NCBI GenBank assembly: GCA_030549335.1
Contig: CM060195.1
Coordinates: 1,041,501-1,105,500 of the forward strand
Direction: 5' to 3'
DNA: 64,000 bases
DNA from: Pontederia crassipes
Taxonomy: Eukaryota; Streptophyta; Magnoliopsida; Commelinales; Pontederiaceae
The translations under genes were made by a program, and so were the position numbers. Each line of letters begins with the position of its first letter. Within the stretch, counting starts at the first letter, position 1. The notes beneath the pieces are model-generated. The model was not told the DNA's origin, searched no databases, and saw only the letters and a list, made by a program, of their open reading frames with translations. Below are positions 13,097-56,200 of this stretch, piece after piece.

Positions 13097-13886
13097 GATT
13101 AATGCGCGTCCTACCAAGTCGTTTGGTAGAATGGTTTCCCAATTGTTGATGACTGTCCGATGCGAAATTGATGCATGATTTTCCCATCGTGCGTTGTGGA
13201 GCTAGTTCGCTGGATTCCATTGCCCGTGTTGCCGCCTATCGGTGCAGGAGATGAAGCTCCAACGATGAAGCTCAAGTGACGGCGATGAAGCTCCGTCCTC
13301 ACGCGCTCCTCCATGGACGTGCACCGTGACTTCCCGCCAGCTCGATGGGTGCTGTTTCGATTTGCGATTCCACGACTTCATCGCCATCCTCGCCGATGTC
13401 CTCTTCATTGGTCTTCTCTCCCTCGCTTCTCTCCTAATTCCCTCCCTCCCACCACCCTCTGTTCATAGCCAAAATCTTGACCTTCGACCATTCGTCGCTG
13501 ACGCATCGCCGTGCCACCTGAGCCATGGCGACGTAGCTCATCGGGATGTCGAAGGCGTGTGTCCGCCTCGACTTCAAGTGGTTCCGCCTCGTCTGCATCA
13601 CTGCTTTGTTCGCTCATCTGCAGGTACGTCCTCGCATGCTCCTCCATGATCACGCACCGCGATTCCCCGTCGGCATCAGCGATTTCCCTAAGACGACGAG
13701 GCGGCTGCTGCCACCGTGAAGGAGATCCTTTGCTTGGTCGTGGAGGTTGCCTCGGCGGACGCAGCGGCCGGCATAGTGTGCCCTTGAAGGTGTCTTCTCT
13801 TGCGCACCATAGATGCTCCATCCGACGGTGGAGACAATGGGAGGACGGTACTACCAAATTTAATTGGTAGGATATGCATTAATCCC
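13097..13886. mobile_element. Pack-MULE-like element with GC-rich interior
   Basis: Terminal inverted repeats of about 35 bp: left GATTAATGCGCGTCCTACCA, right inverse GGATTAATGCATATCCTACCA-like. Both flanks carry TTAAAAAAATG (13,086-13,096 and 13,887-13,897). The 790-bp interior is strikingly GC-rich for this region and looks like captured gene sequence. Several frames are open on both strands, but I recognise no domain. Two direct sub-repeats lie inside (about 13,292-13,332 and 13,627-13,667). Confidence 0.72.
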
Positions 13887-14749
13887 TTAAAAAAATGAAA
13901 AAATTCTCAACTTCAACATTTCATATTAAAATAGATGCTATTAGTCTCATGTTCGAATTTTTGAACTAATAAATAAATTTATTTCTACTCTTTTTCGACT
14001 TTAAATTAATCAAGACTATCCAGTGCCCCGGAGGCCGCTAAAAAACAACATTTCAGCAACATCTTATATAGCACGGTTTATGTGATTTAAAAGAAAACTG
14101 TTGATGTGAAAAAAATAGAAAAAATGGTTTTGTGATTTTAAAATAAGTAATTAAATATTAAAGTGAGTAAATAGATTGCTTTTTCATCGTACTGAATCAA
14201 CCTTTTTTTTAATTCAAATACATATAACTGTTATTGATAAAATTGAAGAACGTATTAATTGAGGATAATATTACGCCAGCTTATCAATTAGGAGAAGAAT
14301 GTGAATGAAGTCATTAACGAACCCATATTGGTACAAGTCATGAAGATAAACAATTGACTTGGAGAAAAAAAAAGATACACAAATGCTATTACGTATGATT
14401 GGATATTATATTATGATGATAAACAATTGACGAATAACAATGAATTTAAATAAATAATATAGTAATTATGATATATTAACTTAAATATTGATTATTCATT
14501 GCATTCATCTCGGAATATATTTTACCTTAACATGTTTTGATTAAAAAATAAAAAAATAGAGAAAAAATAATGAAAGAAAACGGAGTTTTATAGAACTACA
14601 AAATTGACCAAGTCCTAACTTAGCATCCCTTCTATTCCGAGAATTAGATTTACTAATTCATCACCGGCTCCCGATCAGCTTGTTGCTCATATTTTTTTTT
14701 CTTTCTTGTTCCTATATTAAATGATGAGGTCCACATGATTAGAAAGTGA

Positions 14750-15108
14750 CACAAAATTGCACCGATAATCCCCCAATTTTAAGTCCGGTAACTACTCGAT
14801 CTCTCAATTTTAATTTGTAATTGAAATATCCTCGAATTTTAATTTTCTTGCACATATGATTCTCTTGACTGATAATAGATAATTTTTCGATTACCTTGCT
14901 GACGTGGCATAATAAAAAATAATATAAAAAAATAAAAAAATGAGACTTGCCCAAAGGATGCCCCCACCTCCTCATCATTAGAGCCGGAGAGGAGGAAAAA
15001 AGGGGTCGGCGCCCCTCTCGCTGATGTACCAGGGACAATCTAATTATAAATTAAAGTTAAGGAATCAGATATTGATATAAAGTTTAGGATGATTCGTTTA
15101 ATTTACTC
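14750..15108. mobile_element. Small MULE-like element
   Basis: 359 bp between perfect 9-bp repeats AGAAAGTGA (14,741-14,749 and 15,109-15,117). The ends are degenerate inverted repeats related to the GGTAAATTA family, with a short GC-rich core (14,945-15,025). It resembles the 44-kb and 58-kb fold-backs but is older or more eroded. Confidence 0.7.
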
Positions 15109-15499
15109 AGAAAGTGAGGAATAAGACCAACCTTCATTTTATTCTCCAACCAAACCATCATTTGGTGCTATCACCCCCCAGCAAGTTCTTTGACTTTAAT
15201 CGAAAAAAAGCCCTATTTTATAAATCAAATTGACAAAAGCTTATACCTAATATTGAAAAATTACTCGCTAATTTAATCATGAATGAACGAGTTGAATTGA
15301 TATAAGTCATTTAAACAGACAGCAGCCTAATTTATCTCTTTAATTTGGTGAACAAAATAAAAAAAAAACGCTGACCAAAGTTCCTTCAAGGACAAAGCAT
15401 CCTATTAATCAAAATAATCTGTTGACGTCCTATTTACATTCATCAATACCACCACTAGCAAATACCAACCAAATATCATGACCATCTCACAGCTACGTC

Positions 15500-15794
15500 T
15501 TCAAATATGTGCACAAACGCGGCAATGGATTTTCCCTTTTATTCTTTTTGTTGGCAAATGAATTGTGTTCCAAATATATCCACTTAAAATCAGAAAAAAA
15601 ACAATATGGGGAAGAATATCATTCAACAAACATATCTTAGACCAATACAGTAATCACATTATAATTACATCAGAGGAGATAAAACGTGTGACAAAACATG
15701 AAAAATATGTGAAGTGGAAAGGAGGGAAAAAGACTTCAAGAACTAGACACCACTTCAATTCACATTTACAGGTAAGATACAGTAAGAAACTCCC
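15500..15794 (-). other. Gene 2 3' flank, probable 3' UTR
   Basis: The roughly 300 bp after the stop are of mixed composition and contain no coding signal. A 3' UTR of this size would be usual. No polyadenylation signal could be fixed with confidence. Confidence 0.4.
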
Positions 15795-45757
<29,963 letters not shown>

Positions 45758-46309
45758 CTATGAAATGATGCCAACTGCAGTAATCAATCTTGACGTATTC
45801 AGATTCTTTTCTAACACATCATTAAGTTTCTGCACAAACAAGATACAGCAAAAATATTAACCGAGAGTTTATATGTACTTGTGATTACAGGAATAAATAG
45901 AAAGGACATGTACAATAAAATTACAGAAACAAATGTTCAACGAAATTGCCTGGAAGAACTATTATAACTTCATAAAATCGAGTTATATCATATGTCTATC
46001 ACAACCATGTAGCAGAAGATATATACAATATTTAGTTATCGACATGCATGTCACAGTTGAAAACATTCCAAAATCGAGCATGTAAAACCCCGAGTCCTGA
46101 AGCCTATTATTTTCTGTCCTCTATTAATAGCCACTTTCAACAAACGCGAACAGATCAGAATTTTCATCCTAAAAGCCATGAAGTAGCACTCTTTAGAAAT
46201 AAAACGTAGCTTACCAATTCACAAACCAAAATTACAGTTTTTATTCAAATACGTAAGGAACAATCACCTGAAGTAAAAAAAACTATCGAGCAGATTACAG
46301 AATACTTCA

Positions 46310-46425
46310 ACAACAACAACAAAGCCTTATCCCACTAGGTGGGGTCGGCTACATGGATCATACGACGTCATTCCGCTCTATTAGTAACCAAATCTTTCGG
46401 TATATTAGTAACCAAACCTTTCGCC
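46310..46425 (-). mobile_element. TTG-tailed non-LTR retroposon, copy 6
   Basis: 116 bp in reverse orientation (begins CAACAACAACAAAGCCTTAT on the plus strand) with perfect 16-bp repeats ATTACAGAATACTTCA (46,294-46,309 and 46,426-46,441). It lies in the 5' UTR intron of gene 2. Gene 1 has the empty site near 7,612-7,628. Confidence 0.85.
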
Positions 46426-46943
46426 ATTACAGAATACTTCAAACCCCAAAAAAAGAAAAACAATGGAAAACCCACAAAATCACAAGCACAAAATATTCTT
46501 CAAATACGCCCATTTCAAATATGGAACCGCTCCAAGAACCACAAATTTCACAACCTAAAGCCATTTACATGCCGAAAATTATAAAAATAACGTTAAGAAG
46601 ATAAAATTGCTCTTCGGCTTATGATTTTAGGAAGAATAATTAACACATCAATAGTATCAAATCAAGAGTTCAGTTAAGGTCTTATTAAAAAAATATACGT
46701 GGTGGGAATCAAAGTTATTCCGAGAGGAGTGTTAAGAAGCTTTTAAGAAAATCAACAAACAAAGTACATTCAGCAAGCCAAGATCCTGCAAAAAAATAAA
46801 TAAATAAATAACATCACAGAAATTTTCGAACTGAGGCCACTCGAAGTATGATGAATCCGCTTCAGCGACCTCAAATTCGGCAACGCAAAAGAAGAGATCA
46901 AAGAGCCAACAAAAAAAAACTCGAGAAGCGATGACATGCTCAC

Positions 46944-47095
46944 CAGCCGACAGGATCGAACGAGCCAGCCGCGAGCGAAATGGAGGAATCCGCAAAGGGC
47001 ACAGTGGGAGGGAGATGAAGTAGTAGGGCTGGTGGCGCTGCGGGGCTTCGCGTTCTGACCCAGTCGAAAGATGAGACGACGGCGACATCGCGTTC
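46944..47095 (-). promoter_or_regulatory. Gene 2 non-coding first exon (5' UTR) and core promoter area
   Basis: A GC-rich block that contains no ATG and ends at GGCTG|GTGAGC. It is strongly conserved with gene 1 (donor at 7,937), while the neighbouring intron is less so. This suggests a spliced 5' UTR with an intron of about 1.1 kb before the start-codon exon. The right end (transcription start) is only a guess; no clear TATA box could be fixed. Confidence 0.55.
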
Positions 47096-47349
47096 TTGTT
47101 CTTCTTTATCGTCAGGCGCCACGGCCTCAGGTGGACTTGTCGTCCCCGGGCGGTTGGAAAACGTTTGCGTAAAAAATGCGAAAACGACCCGAGAAGGAAG
47201 GAAAGAAAAAAAATGCGCGCACAAAAAAAATTATGGTTCGTTAAGGCGGGGAACGACCAAAGAGGGACAAATATGATACAAGTGATGAGTTCCTCGGTCC
47301 ACAGTGACGACAGTTGCAGGTTTGATGGGGTTTTTCTAGTGGGATAATG

Positions 47350-49360
47350 GTTTTATTTTCTTTTATTGGATAATGCTTTCATCTCATATTTTGTTTTTTT
47401 GGCATAAACTTCGATGAATTTTTCAATTAGTTATAAATATAATATACGATTATATTTGTATTAAACAATATTAAATATTAATTCAGCGCGTACTTTTATA
47501 TCAAATTTAGGACAAATTTTCAATAAAAAAACAATAATGTTTTAGCATTTTATGTAATTTTATCATTATACATAATTAATAAGTTTCTTTTACATAAATT
47601 TAAGGAAAAATAATTTTTATTATTTTTTAAAGAGTAGCATCGTCGTTACATTTATTAATCATCATTTGATTCATGATGAACGATAGATTAGAAAATTATC
47701 TAATTAATCAATCCACCATCCGTCATGAATTATATGATAATTAAAAGAGATAATACAAATATTAAACTCTAAATTTAAGATCATTTGATACTTGTTTTAT
47801 CAAATTATGTTATAAGCTAGAATTACAACTAGTAAAAAGTTTATGATTTTTAGACACAAATGAAAGTTTAATTTATATCTACAAACAAAGATTAAATATT
47901 TATATTTTTTCATACAATTTGTCCTTTTTATTTGGGTTGTTTTTTTACCTCCTCGACAAAAGGAATTAAAAAAATATTATAGTTTTTATATGTCAAAAAA
48001 TATTAATATACATATAAAAATTGGTGTATTTGGATCACAATTATCAAAATTAAACATCTTACGTTTTAATGTTATAATAATAATTAACATAATTTATATT
48101 AATGACAAATAATTATATTTAAAGTTGAATTCATCTGTTATGCTGTACAATACTACAGCGGTATCGTATCTAATTATTGGAAGATTACAAGTGAATTATA
48201 TTTAAGTACTACTAAATTTTTACCTTTATTCGCATCAAATTATAACTTGGTTCTCTTATTCACTCGGATGCAAATTGGATTACATGTATTCATCGTTGTC
48301 AAGATTGCAACATAGAATCTTATTATGCATAAGATTTTAAGTTAGACCGCGTGATCTCGCGAGATAAATTATTTAAATAACAGCAACAAAAAATTCATGG
48401 TTACAAGAATTACTTTAGATGAAATTTAATATTATTTTCGTTATTATTGCGTTTTAATATATTATGGAATTATGAATTAGTCGAAATTCAACTTGCTGAA
48501 TTGTAATATAAAAATTGGGTACCATAAGATTTGTCAAAAAGTTATTTCTTCATCCTTCAATATATATATATATATTAATAAGTTTATTATCCTCTATACA
48601 TATTGATGTTACGCTTTTTTTTAAAAAAATTAAGGATATCTTATGATGTGAGAACTAGATTTTGACACATCTTGTCGTAGGTTGTGTATTACTATAATAT
48701 CACAAGTGGCAAAGTCAGAACTATTATTTTACACTCTTTTTGCTATTTTCTCGTAGCCGTCTATAGTGTTTCTTCGATGACATCGGCAACGGATCCATAT
48801 TTTTTGGCTTTTTTAATCTACTTTGAAGCGTGCTGTCACAAAAATAATCCTCTTTTTTCATTTGCTCAATTAGTTTTATTTTTTACGAATAAAATAAAAA
48901 CTAAAAATATATCAGATTAAATCTGCAATTTACGTCACTCCTTATCTTAATTTATGTTTCAGTATTTTTTTAATTTAATTCATTTCGTTGCAGAATATTA
49001 TTATTATTATTATTCTCTTGTTAGTAATTTTATAGTTTCTATTTATCGTAAGAAAATAAGAGTATAAGAAAAATCATCAATCCGAAAAATCAAACTGAAA
49101 AAACTAAAAACTAGAAAGCCAAATATGATTAAGGGCAATTTGTAATAAATTAAAATTCACCCACTACAATTAGAATCCACCCAAAAAAATCTTAAGAGGT
49201 CGTAGAGCCCTTTTATTTATTATATGTTATTATAAGGGTTCAATTTACACTATTATGCGTTCATCTAATGATTCATGATTAAATTTTTCGGATAGTTTAT
49301 TACAATTGAATGATTGAATTTCTCAAATAGTTTATTATAATTGAATGACTGAAGTTGAAG
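47350..49360. other. AT-rich upstream region of gene 2
   Basis: Contains the upstream blocks conserved with gene 1 (47,280-47,390; 48,560-48,990), otherwise AT-rich filler without a gene. An (AT)n run lies near 48,562. Confidence 0.55.
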
Positions 49361-49880
49361 AAGATAGGAAATAATGTGAGGTAAGAAACATCTTCATTTT
49401 ATCCTTTATATAATTAATTTATATATTATTAATTCTTTTATTATAGTTGTATAAAATTTCATAATTTTCTATCAAATTAAGAACTCTAATTTAATAATTT
49501 TAAAATTTTAGTAGCATATTTTATATTTAATATAAAACTAAATAATATTAATTTTCATTTATAATATATTTTAAAATATAATTATATAAAAGTTGGATCC
49601 CGAAAAAAAGATATAATTATATAAAACTAAGATAGGAAACAATGTGAGGTAAGAAACATCTTCATTTTATCCTTTATGTAATTAATTCATATATTATCAA
49701 TTCTTTATTATAGTTGTATAAAATTTCATAATTTTCTATCAAATTAAGAACTCTAATTTAATAATTTTAAAATTTTAGTAGCATATTTTATATTTAATAT
49801 AGAACTAAATATTTTTATATTAATTTTAGTTTATAATATATTTTAAAATATAATTATATAAAAGTAGGATCCCGAAAAAA
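49361..49880. repeat. Tandem duplication of about 260 bp, AT-rich
   Basis: Two adjoining units (about 49,361-49,626 and 49,631-49,880), roughly 95% alike by eye. Both contain GTGAGGTAAGAAACATCTTC and close with GGATCCCGAAAAAA. There is no coding potential. High similarity in AT-rich DNA implies a recent event. Confidence 0.8.
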
Positions 49881-50018
49881 TTTGATCAGAAGGTGATTTT
49901 TATTTTTATCCAAAATGACTTTAGGATAGTTTTTTAATTTTAAAAATTGACTCGAAAAATAGTGATTGATTTTTTTTAGAACACAAATTCGACCCGATTC
50001 AAATTATTTTCACTCTTA

Positions 50019-50633
50019 GGGTCTGTTTGACAAAGCTAGTGATTTTATTAGAGAATAACGGTTCGACTAGAGAATAGCGATTTGATTAGAGTATGGCGGT
50101 TAACTATTAGTGGATAACGGATAGTAATTTGTTTATAAATTCAATAAAAATTGTTTAGTAAATATATCAATTAAATTAGTGTATTGTATAAAATGATAAA
50201 AATAGACATAAGATATAATTTGTGATCATTTTTATATGCATCATATTCATAAAATTTAATTAAATGTATTTTATTTTGAATTTTGATATTTTTTAGAATA
50301 TTATTTTAATATAAAAATATTGATTAGTTCAAAATAAAAATCTTATTTGGGTTTTAAGTAAAATTAAGATGTGATATATAAAATAAAATTAATATATGAT
50401 GTTTAATAATTAAATTATTTTTATTTTAAAAATAAGGGTATAGTAGAAAAAAATTATGAAAACGCTACATCTATACTCTATAAGCTAGTAGGAGTAGCTT
50501 GTAGCATTTTGTGGTCAAACCTCTAAACGCTATTCAGAAAAAATATTTATCAAACACTTATAATAACGTTTTGAATCTAACAAAATACTATCCGCTACTA
50601 AATACTCTACTTTTTGTCATGCCAAACAGTGCC
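50019..50633. mobile_element. PIF/Harbinger-type (Tourist-like) MITE
   Basis: 615 bp with inverted ends GGGTCTGTTTGAC and, reversed, GGCACTGTTTGGC. It is flanked by the trinucleotide TTA on both sides (50,016-50,018 and 50,634-50,636), the PIF/Harbinger signature. It carries no coding sequence. Confidence 0.72.
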
Positions 50634-50639
50634 TTATAA

Positions 50640-53200
50640 CTAACTAAGCATGCTTAAAATTATATGGGCAGCATCAACGAAGTGGACGGAGTGTTAAGCG
50701 ATTGGATTTCGAGTTTTTTTCGTGAATGTAAAAAATTTCTGTCCAGAGTCTTAATTGTCAGGCATAATAATCATGTTGAATTGTGAGGAAACTTTTAATT
50801 TATAAATAGTGTGCTTAATATTGCCACGTCAATTGAGCGGTGCTGCTTCTGGATATCGTCGGCTTTTGGGAAGCTCCATCCAAAAATAATTTGGAGAAAA
50901 ACAATAAATTTATTGTGGCCTAATGATTTTTATGAAAAAAAGTTGATTTTTACTAAACACCAACTTAGAAAAAGCAAGTAAGTTTTTAAAAAAAGTTCTG
51001 TGAGGAAAAAGCTACGAAACGCAGCCTTAGTGGAAAAAAAAATTACATGTGCTACATTCATGCACAAGATTTCTTGGTAAAAAGATCTTGCAGGTGATGT
51101 TGAATATTGATAGATGATTATATCAATTGGACACAAATGTGCCAAACCTTCATCTGTTTGGTGGTTCGTGAAAGCAATTGGTCATTAAATTTAGTCTCCC
51201 AAATGAATGGACAAGAAGGCTAAACATGGCTAAAACTCAAAAGCAAAGGATGTACCTCATTAAATAGGAGAATCTTTCAAAGTTACAGTGAAAGTAGCCT
51301 TGGAGCCCAACTTCCTGGTTAAGCATTATTTAAGTCTTGGCCGTTAGATCTGCCAATTTTTGTGCGACAAATCATAGCTCTCTCTTATAACATCTCAAAT
51401 ATATATATATATATATAATTAGTTAAATAGATAAATAAAATAATTACTTATTTATTATTTTTGTAAGTAAATGATATTTATAGTTAAAACCCAAAGAGGA
51501 GAAGTTAAGTATGTATAGGAGCTTGAAAAGAAAGAAAAAAAAATAAAGTATTTAATTAAAATATTAAATCAAGTAATAGATACTATTCAAAATCAAGGCT
51601 AGAAGAGATTAATGATTGATTTCGGACTGGGATTTAATCCCACCAAAGTCAACCTTTTTTTATCCTATAAATAAAATTCTAAACCCATCCTCCCCCTTTA
51701 AGTCACTGTTTCTTTTTTCGGTGTGTGTTATATAGCTCTGATCAGCTATCTCAATTTAGATCTTACGATTTTATGATATTATTACTTCTTATCTATCTCG
51801 ATTTTATGTTTAAAATCTTATATATAAGATTTTAATATGATCTTAATTTTGATCACATGATTTTATGGTAATATTCTATCATATATGCTCTTATATGATA
51901 AATATAATTATTTAAATATTAATTAAAAATTATTGTTATAAAAAAGAATTGATTTAAATGAAGTTTGATATTTTTTCAATTTTAATATGTTTTAATACAA
52001 TTTTGTTCAAGATTCAATAAAAAATAACTTTGTAATGTGTAATTTAAAATTTAGGTGCATCAAATTTATCAAAATATATTTATTATTTTTTAAATATATA
52101 TTTATTAATAAGTAAGATCTTAAAATTCTTGATCCGATCTTATGATTCTCCTCCGATTTTATATAAGATCATGATCTCGATAATCTTCGTAGTTTACCTT
52201 CTATCCGAGGAAGTCAGACATATTGCCGAAAGCCTTGTCATTTTCTAGAAAACAAAGTTCAAGGTTCAAATACTCTGCCTAAATAAAGTACGTATTGAAA
52301 TTGATTTCTTAATAAATTTAATCAAGTTTAAGAGTAGAAATTGATATTCACATGTTCTTTAAATGTTATAGAAAAAAATAAGTCCGCTAACAAGTGCACT
52401 AGTCATTCATATAATAATAAATATAAATAAAGATTGTTAAATCCATGAAAAATATTATTAATTAAATATTTTATCTTTTAAATTAATCAGAGTGAAAAAC
52501 ATGTGCTTGAAAATAGGTTTTCTAACTCTAAAATACAATATAGGAAATAGGATAAAATAAGATAAGATGGTATTGATTAAGTTAGGTCTTAGGATGATAA
52601 GAAATTAAGGATAAATATGTAAATCATTCAATTTCTTAAGATGAATTAGAATTTTCTCACTTATTAATTTGACATGATTAAAATTATAGTTTACACAAAC
52701 TGATATACCTATAAATTAATTAGATAAATTAAACTATTTTATTTTAACCAAAGCGGAAGTCCCCGCAAACTACTATCTCAATCGGATAAGATTAAATTAA
52801 AATGTGTGAAATTGAAAAGTCTAAACTGTCAATCACTCTACAAAATTGGTATAGACCAATAGAGCACTCAAATCTAATTCTTCACAAACTAGTTATCATA
52901 TTTATGTCAATTTTAATTTTCACAAGAAATCAGTTAATTTAATTAATGGGATCTAAAATCAAATATTCCACCAATTGGTAATTGCTTAACTCATATATTC
53001 AAATAATTAAATAAAAAACATTAAACATAATTATAAATTAATCAAAATAAATTTAAATAATAAAATTAGGATTCACAATATTTCCTTTTAAATAATAATA
53101 TCCTAAAATAAAAATCTTAAAAATATGAAGTTCATATGGAGAGATATTCTAATGGTCGTCTGATTGGATCAACCATCAAACTCTCTCTCTCTCATCCCTG
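50640..53200. other. AT-rich intergenic DNA
   Basis: No gene or structured element could be supported. Around 51,740-52,190 the words GATCTTA, AAGATTTTA and GATTTTAT recur in both orientations, which may be an eroded MITE. Confidence 0.5.
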
Positions 53201-53206
53201 CGAACT

Positions 53207-56200
53207 TGATGCAGTAAGGGGAGAAAATCAGCAAGAATAATGAGATATTAGGCTAGAAGATGAGAAGGATTGATAGAGGAACAATTAGGATTTATGAGAA
53301 AACCACAAAATATGTAATTTTGATAAAAGAAAGATAATGACGGCTGAGAACCCTATTGACAACCTTAAGTACTAGGATTACAAGAGATTATAAACTACTA
53401 ATCAATCTTCACCCTTGATTAACCCACTTTTATTCAAGACCATTATAACTAATCATGACCATCATAACTAATTAAAAGGTCACATGTCTATCACATGATG
53501 ACTATTAAACTAAAATACCAACTTTAATTAAAATAACTAATGCAAAATAAAAGCTCCTGCGTTAATCTCCTCGGCTTGAAATTTTTGGCTCATTGAAAAA
53601 AATTCGCACCACATCAGCATACATCTCGGCATCAATCTTCTTGAGCTCATCTTCATTAATCCAAGTGCTTTCAGTAGCAGGTTTACCTAACCATTTAACC
53701 AAGAATCTTCTATATCTGTTACCTTTACGAGAACTGACCTCTTTGACATCCAACACATCTTCAACAACATCAGTAGAAACTTTTGGGTGTTGTTCAAATT
53801 GATTTGAAACTTCAGTCGTGTCCACATCAAAATCCAAGACAAAATCCATGCTTAAATGTCCTACAAACTTGACATCTCGATCTGAAACAACAGAAGATGG
53901 AACCCCATGTAGTCTCACTACTTCTTTGAAGAATAAATTAGCAATATGAGAAGCATCTGAAGTTTTCGAACAGGGGATGAAATGTGTCATTTTTGAAAAT
54001 CGATCCACCACAACAAAAATCGAATCATATCCATTTGTTATCCTTGGTAAACCCAAGACAAAATCCATGCTTAAATGTGTCCAAGGTGTCTCTCGTATTG
54101 GCAATGGAGTATATAATCATGTATTCTGATAGTTGCATTTACCAAGTTGATAAGCTGAACATCTTCTCACCATTTTATTCACATTTTGAAACATTTTCTG
54201 CCAAAAATAACGATCTGCCACCATTATCATCATTTTATCTTTACCAAAATGACCTCTTAGTCCATTCCCATGAAGTTTCCTCACAATTTGCTCTCGTAAA
54301 AAACCTTCAAGAATGCAAAGTTGATTGTCCTTAAAAAGATATCTCTCGTGTAAGCGATAAGGTAACAATTCAGACCTTCTAGGCCATTCCAAGTCAACAA
54401 ATATTTTACTGAAATATGGATGAGTTTTGTATTGATTTTTTATCTCTTCAAAACCCATCACTTGAGTACTCAACACCAACAATAACGTGGATCGCCTACT
54501 AAGGGCATCTGCCACAACATTAGATTGTCCAATTTTATATTTCACAGAAAAACTGAATTGCTCAAGATAAGCACTCCAGGCAGTATGTTTTTCATTCAAC
54601 TTCTTTTTAGAGTTTAGGTACTTCAAAGCTTGATGATCGGAATAAATAACAAACTCTCGATAAGCCAAATAATTCTCAACGTTGAATAGCTCTAACTAAA
54701 GCATAAAATTCCAAATCATAAACAGAGTATCGCCTCTTTGCATCAGATAATTTTTCATTGAAGAACTCCAGGTTTACCTTTCTTGGTTGAGAACTGCACC
54801 AATTTCAATATGAGATGCATCACATTCCACAACAAATAACTTCTCAAAATCAGGTAGAGCAAGGATAGGAGCTTTCGTCATCAGTTTTTTTATGAGTTCA
54901 AAGGCTTTTTGTGCTGCATTTGACCATCTAAAACTATCTTGCTTCAAACATTCTGTAATAGGACTCATAATAGAACTGAAATTATTGATAAACCTCCTAT
55001 AAAATGACGCCAAGCCATGAAAACTTCGAACATCCTTCATGTTTTACGGAATAGGCCATTCCAAAATTACACGAACCTTCCCTGGATATGGTTTAATACC
55101 TTCAGCTGAAACAACAAAATCTAGAAACTCCATTGCACGGGACATAAAAGAGCACTTTTTTAGATTGATAAAAAGTTTCTCTCGTTATAATACTTCGAGA
55201 ACTTGTCGCAGATGCACTAAGTGCTCGTTCACATCTTTGCTATAAATTAGAATATCATCGAAATAAATGACAACAAATTTATTTAGGAAAAGTTTCAATA
55301 CCTCAGTCATTACTCGCATGAATGTACTTGGTGCATTAGAAAGGCCAAAAGGCATGACCACTCAAATAACCCATCCGGTGTTTTGAACGCAGTTTTCCAT
55401 TCATCTCCATCTTGTAGTCTGATTTGATGATATCCACTTTTCAAATCAATCTTTGTGTACAATTTAGAGCCAGCTAGTTGATCAAGCATATCACTCAAAC
55501 GAGGTATTAAAAATCTATATTTAATAGTAATTTTATTAATTGCACGACTATCCACGCACATCCTCCATGAATCATCCTTCTTTGGTGCAAGCAAAGCTGG
55601 ACAGGCACACGGACTTTTGCTTTCACGTATCAGACCCTTAGATATCAACTCGTCAACTTGTCTTTGCACCTCAGCACGTTGTTTAGGTGGCATTCTATAG
55701 GCTGGCAGATTCAGTAAAGAAGCTCTTGGAACCAAATCAATTACATGTTGAATACTTCCCATCGATGGCAAACCTTGCAGTAAATCTCCAGCAATCAGAT
55801 CTAAAAAATCTTTCAAAATTTGCTCAACTTCAGGTGATTGGTGGGATATTGCTCCAAGTGGCTTGCCTCCAACTATCTTGTTTGCTAACACATAAACAAT
55901 CCCAACTTCTTGGCATACTAATTCAAACATCTCAGCACACAAACAACCATTAATCTTAGTATTTTTAGATGAACCAGCATCTTGTGTTTCCTCCTTCATC
56001 GGATGCAAGGTATACTTTTTGTTACCCCTATGAAAAGAATACATGTTTGGTTTAGTGTGATGCTCCATGTCATGGTCATACAACCGCGGTCTTCCCACAA
56101 GAATATGCCCAACATCCATAAGCACAACATCACATAAAGCTTCATCTTGTAGATTACCTCTCATAGTAAATTGCACCAAACATCGAGTAGTGATAGGAAT

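Larger units (their letters stand above)
10470..14625. repeat. Local direct duplication (A/B block, two copies)
   Basis: Copy 1 is 10,470-10,665 plus 12,541-12,890; copy 2 is about 14,020-14,625. Shared landmarks include TACTGAATCAACCTTTTT, TTATTGATAAAATTGAAGAA and TTATATTATGATGATAAACA. Copy 1 is interrupted by the Helitron-like insert. The space between the copies holds the Pack-MULE-like element. Confidence 0.75.

Noticed and set aside
13326-13870. Possible host gene in the GC-rich block
   Set aside because: The block is bounded by inverted ends and matching flanks, so it is element cargo. No recognisable domain was found.
46732-47224. Open frames over the gene 2 leader
   Set aside because: They run across the presumed 5' UTR donor and differ from gene 1 by non-triplet gaps, as expected of UTR DNA.
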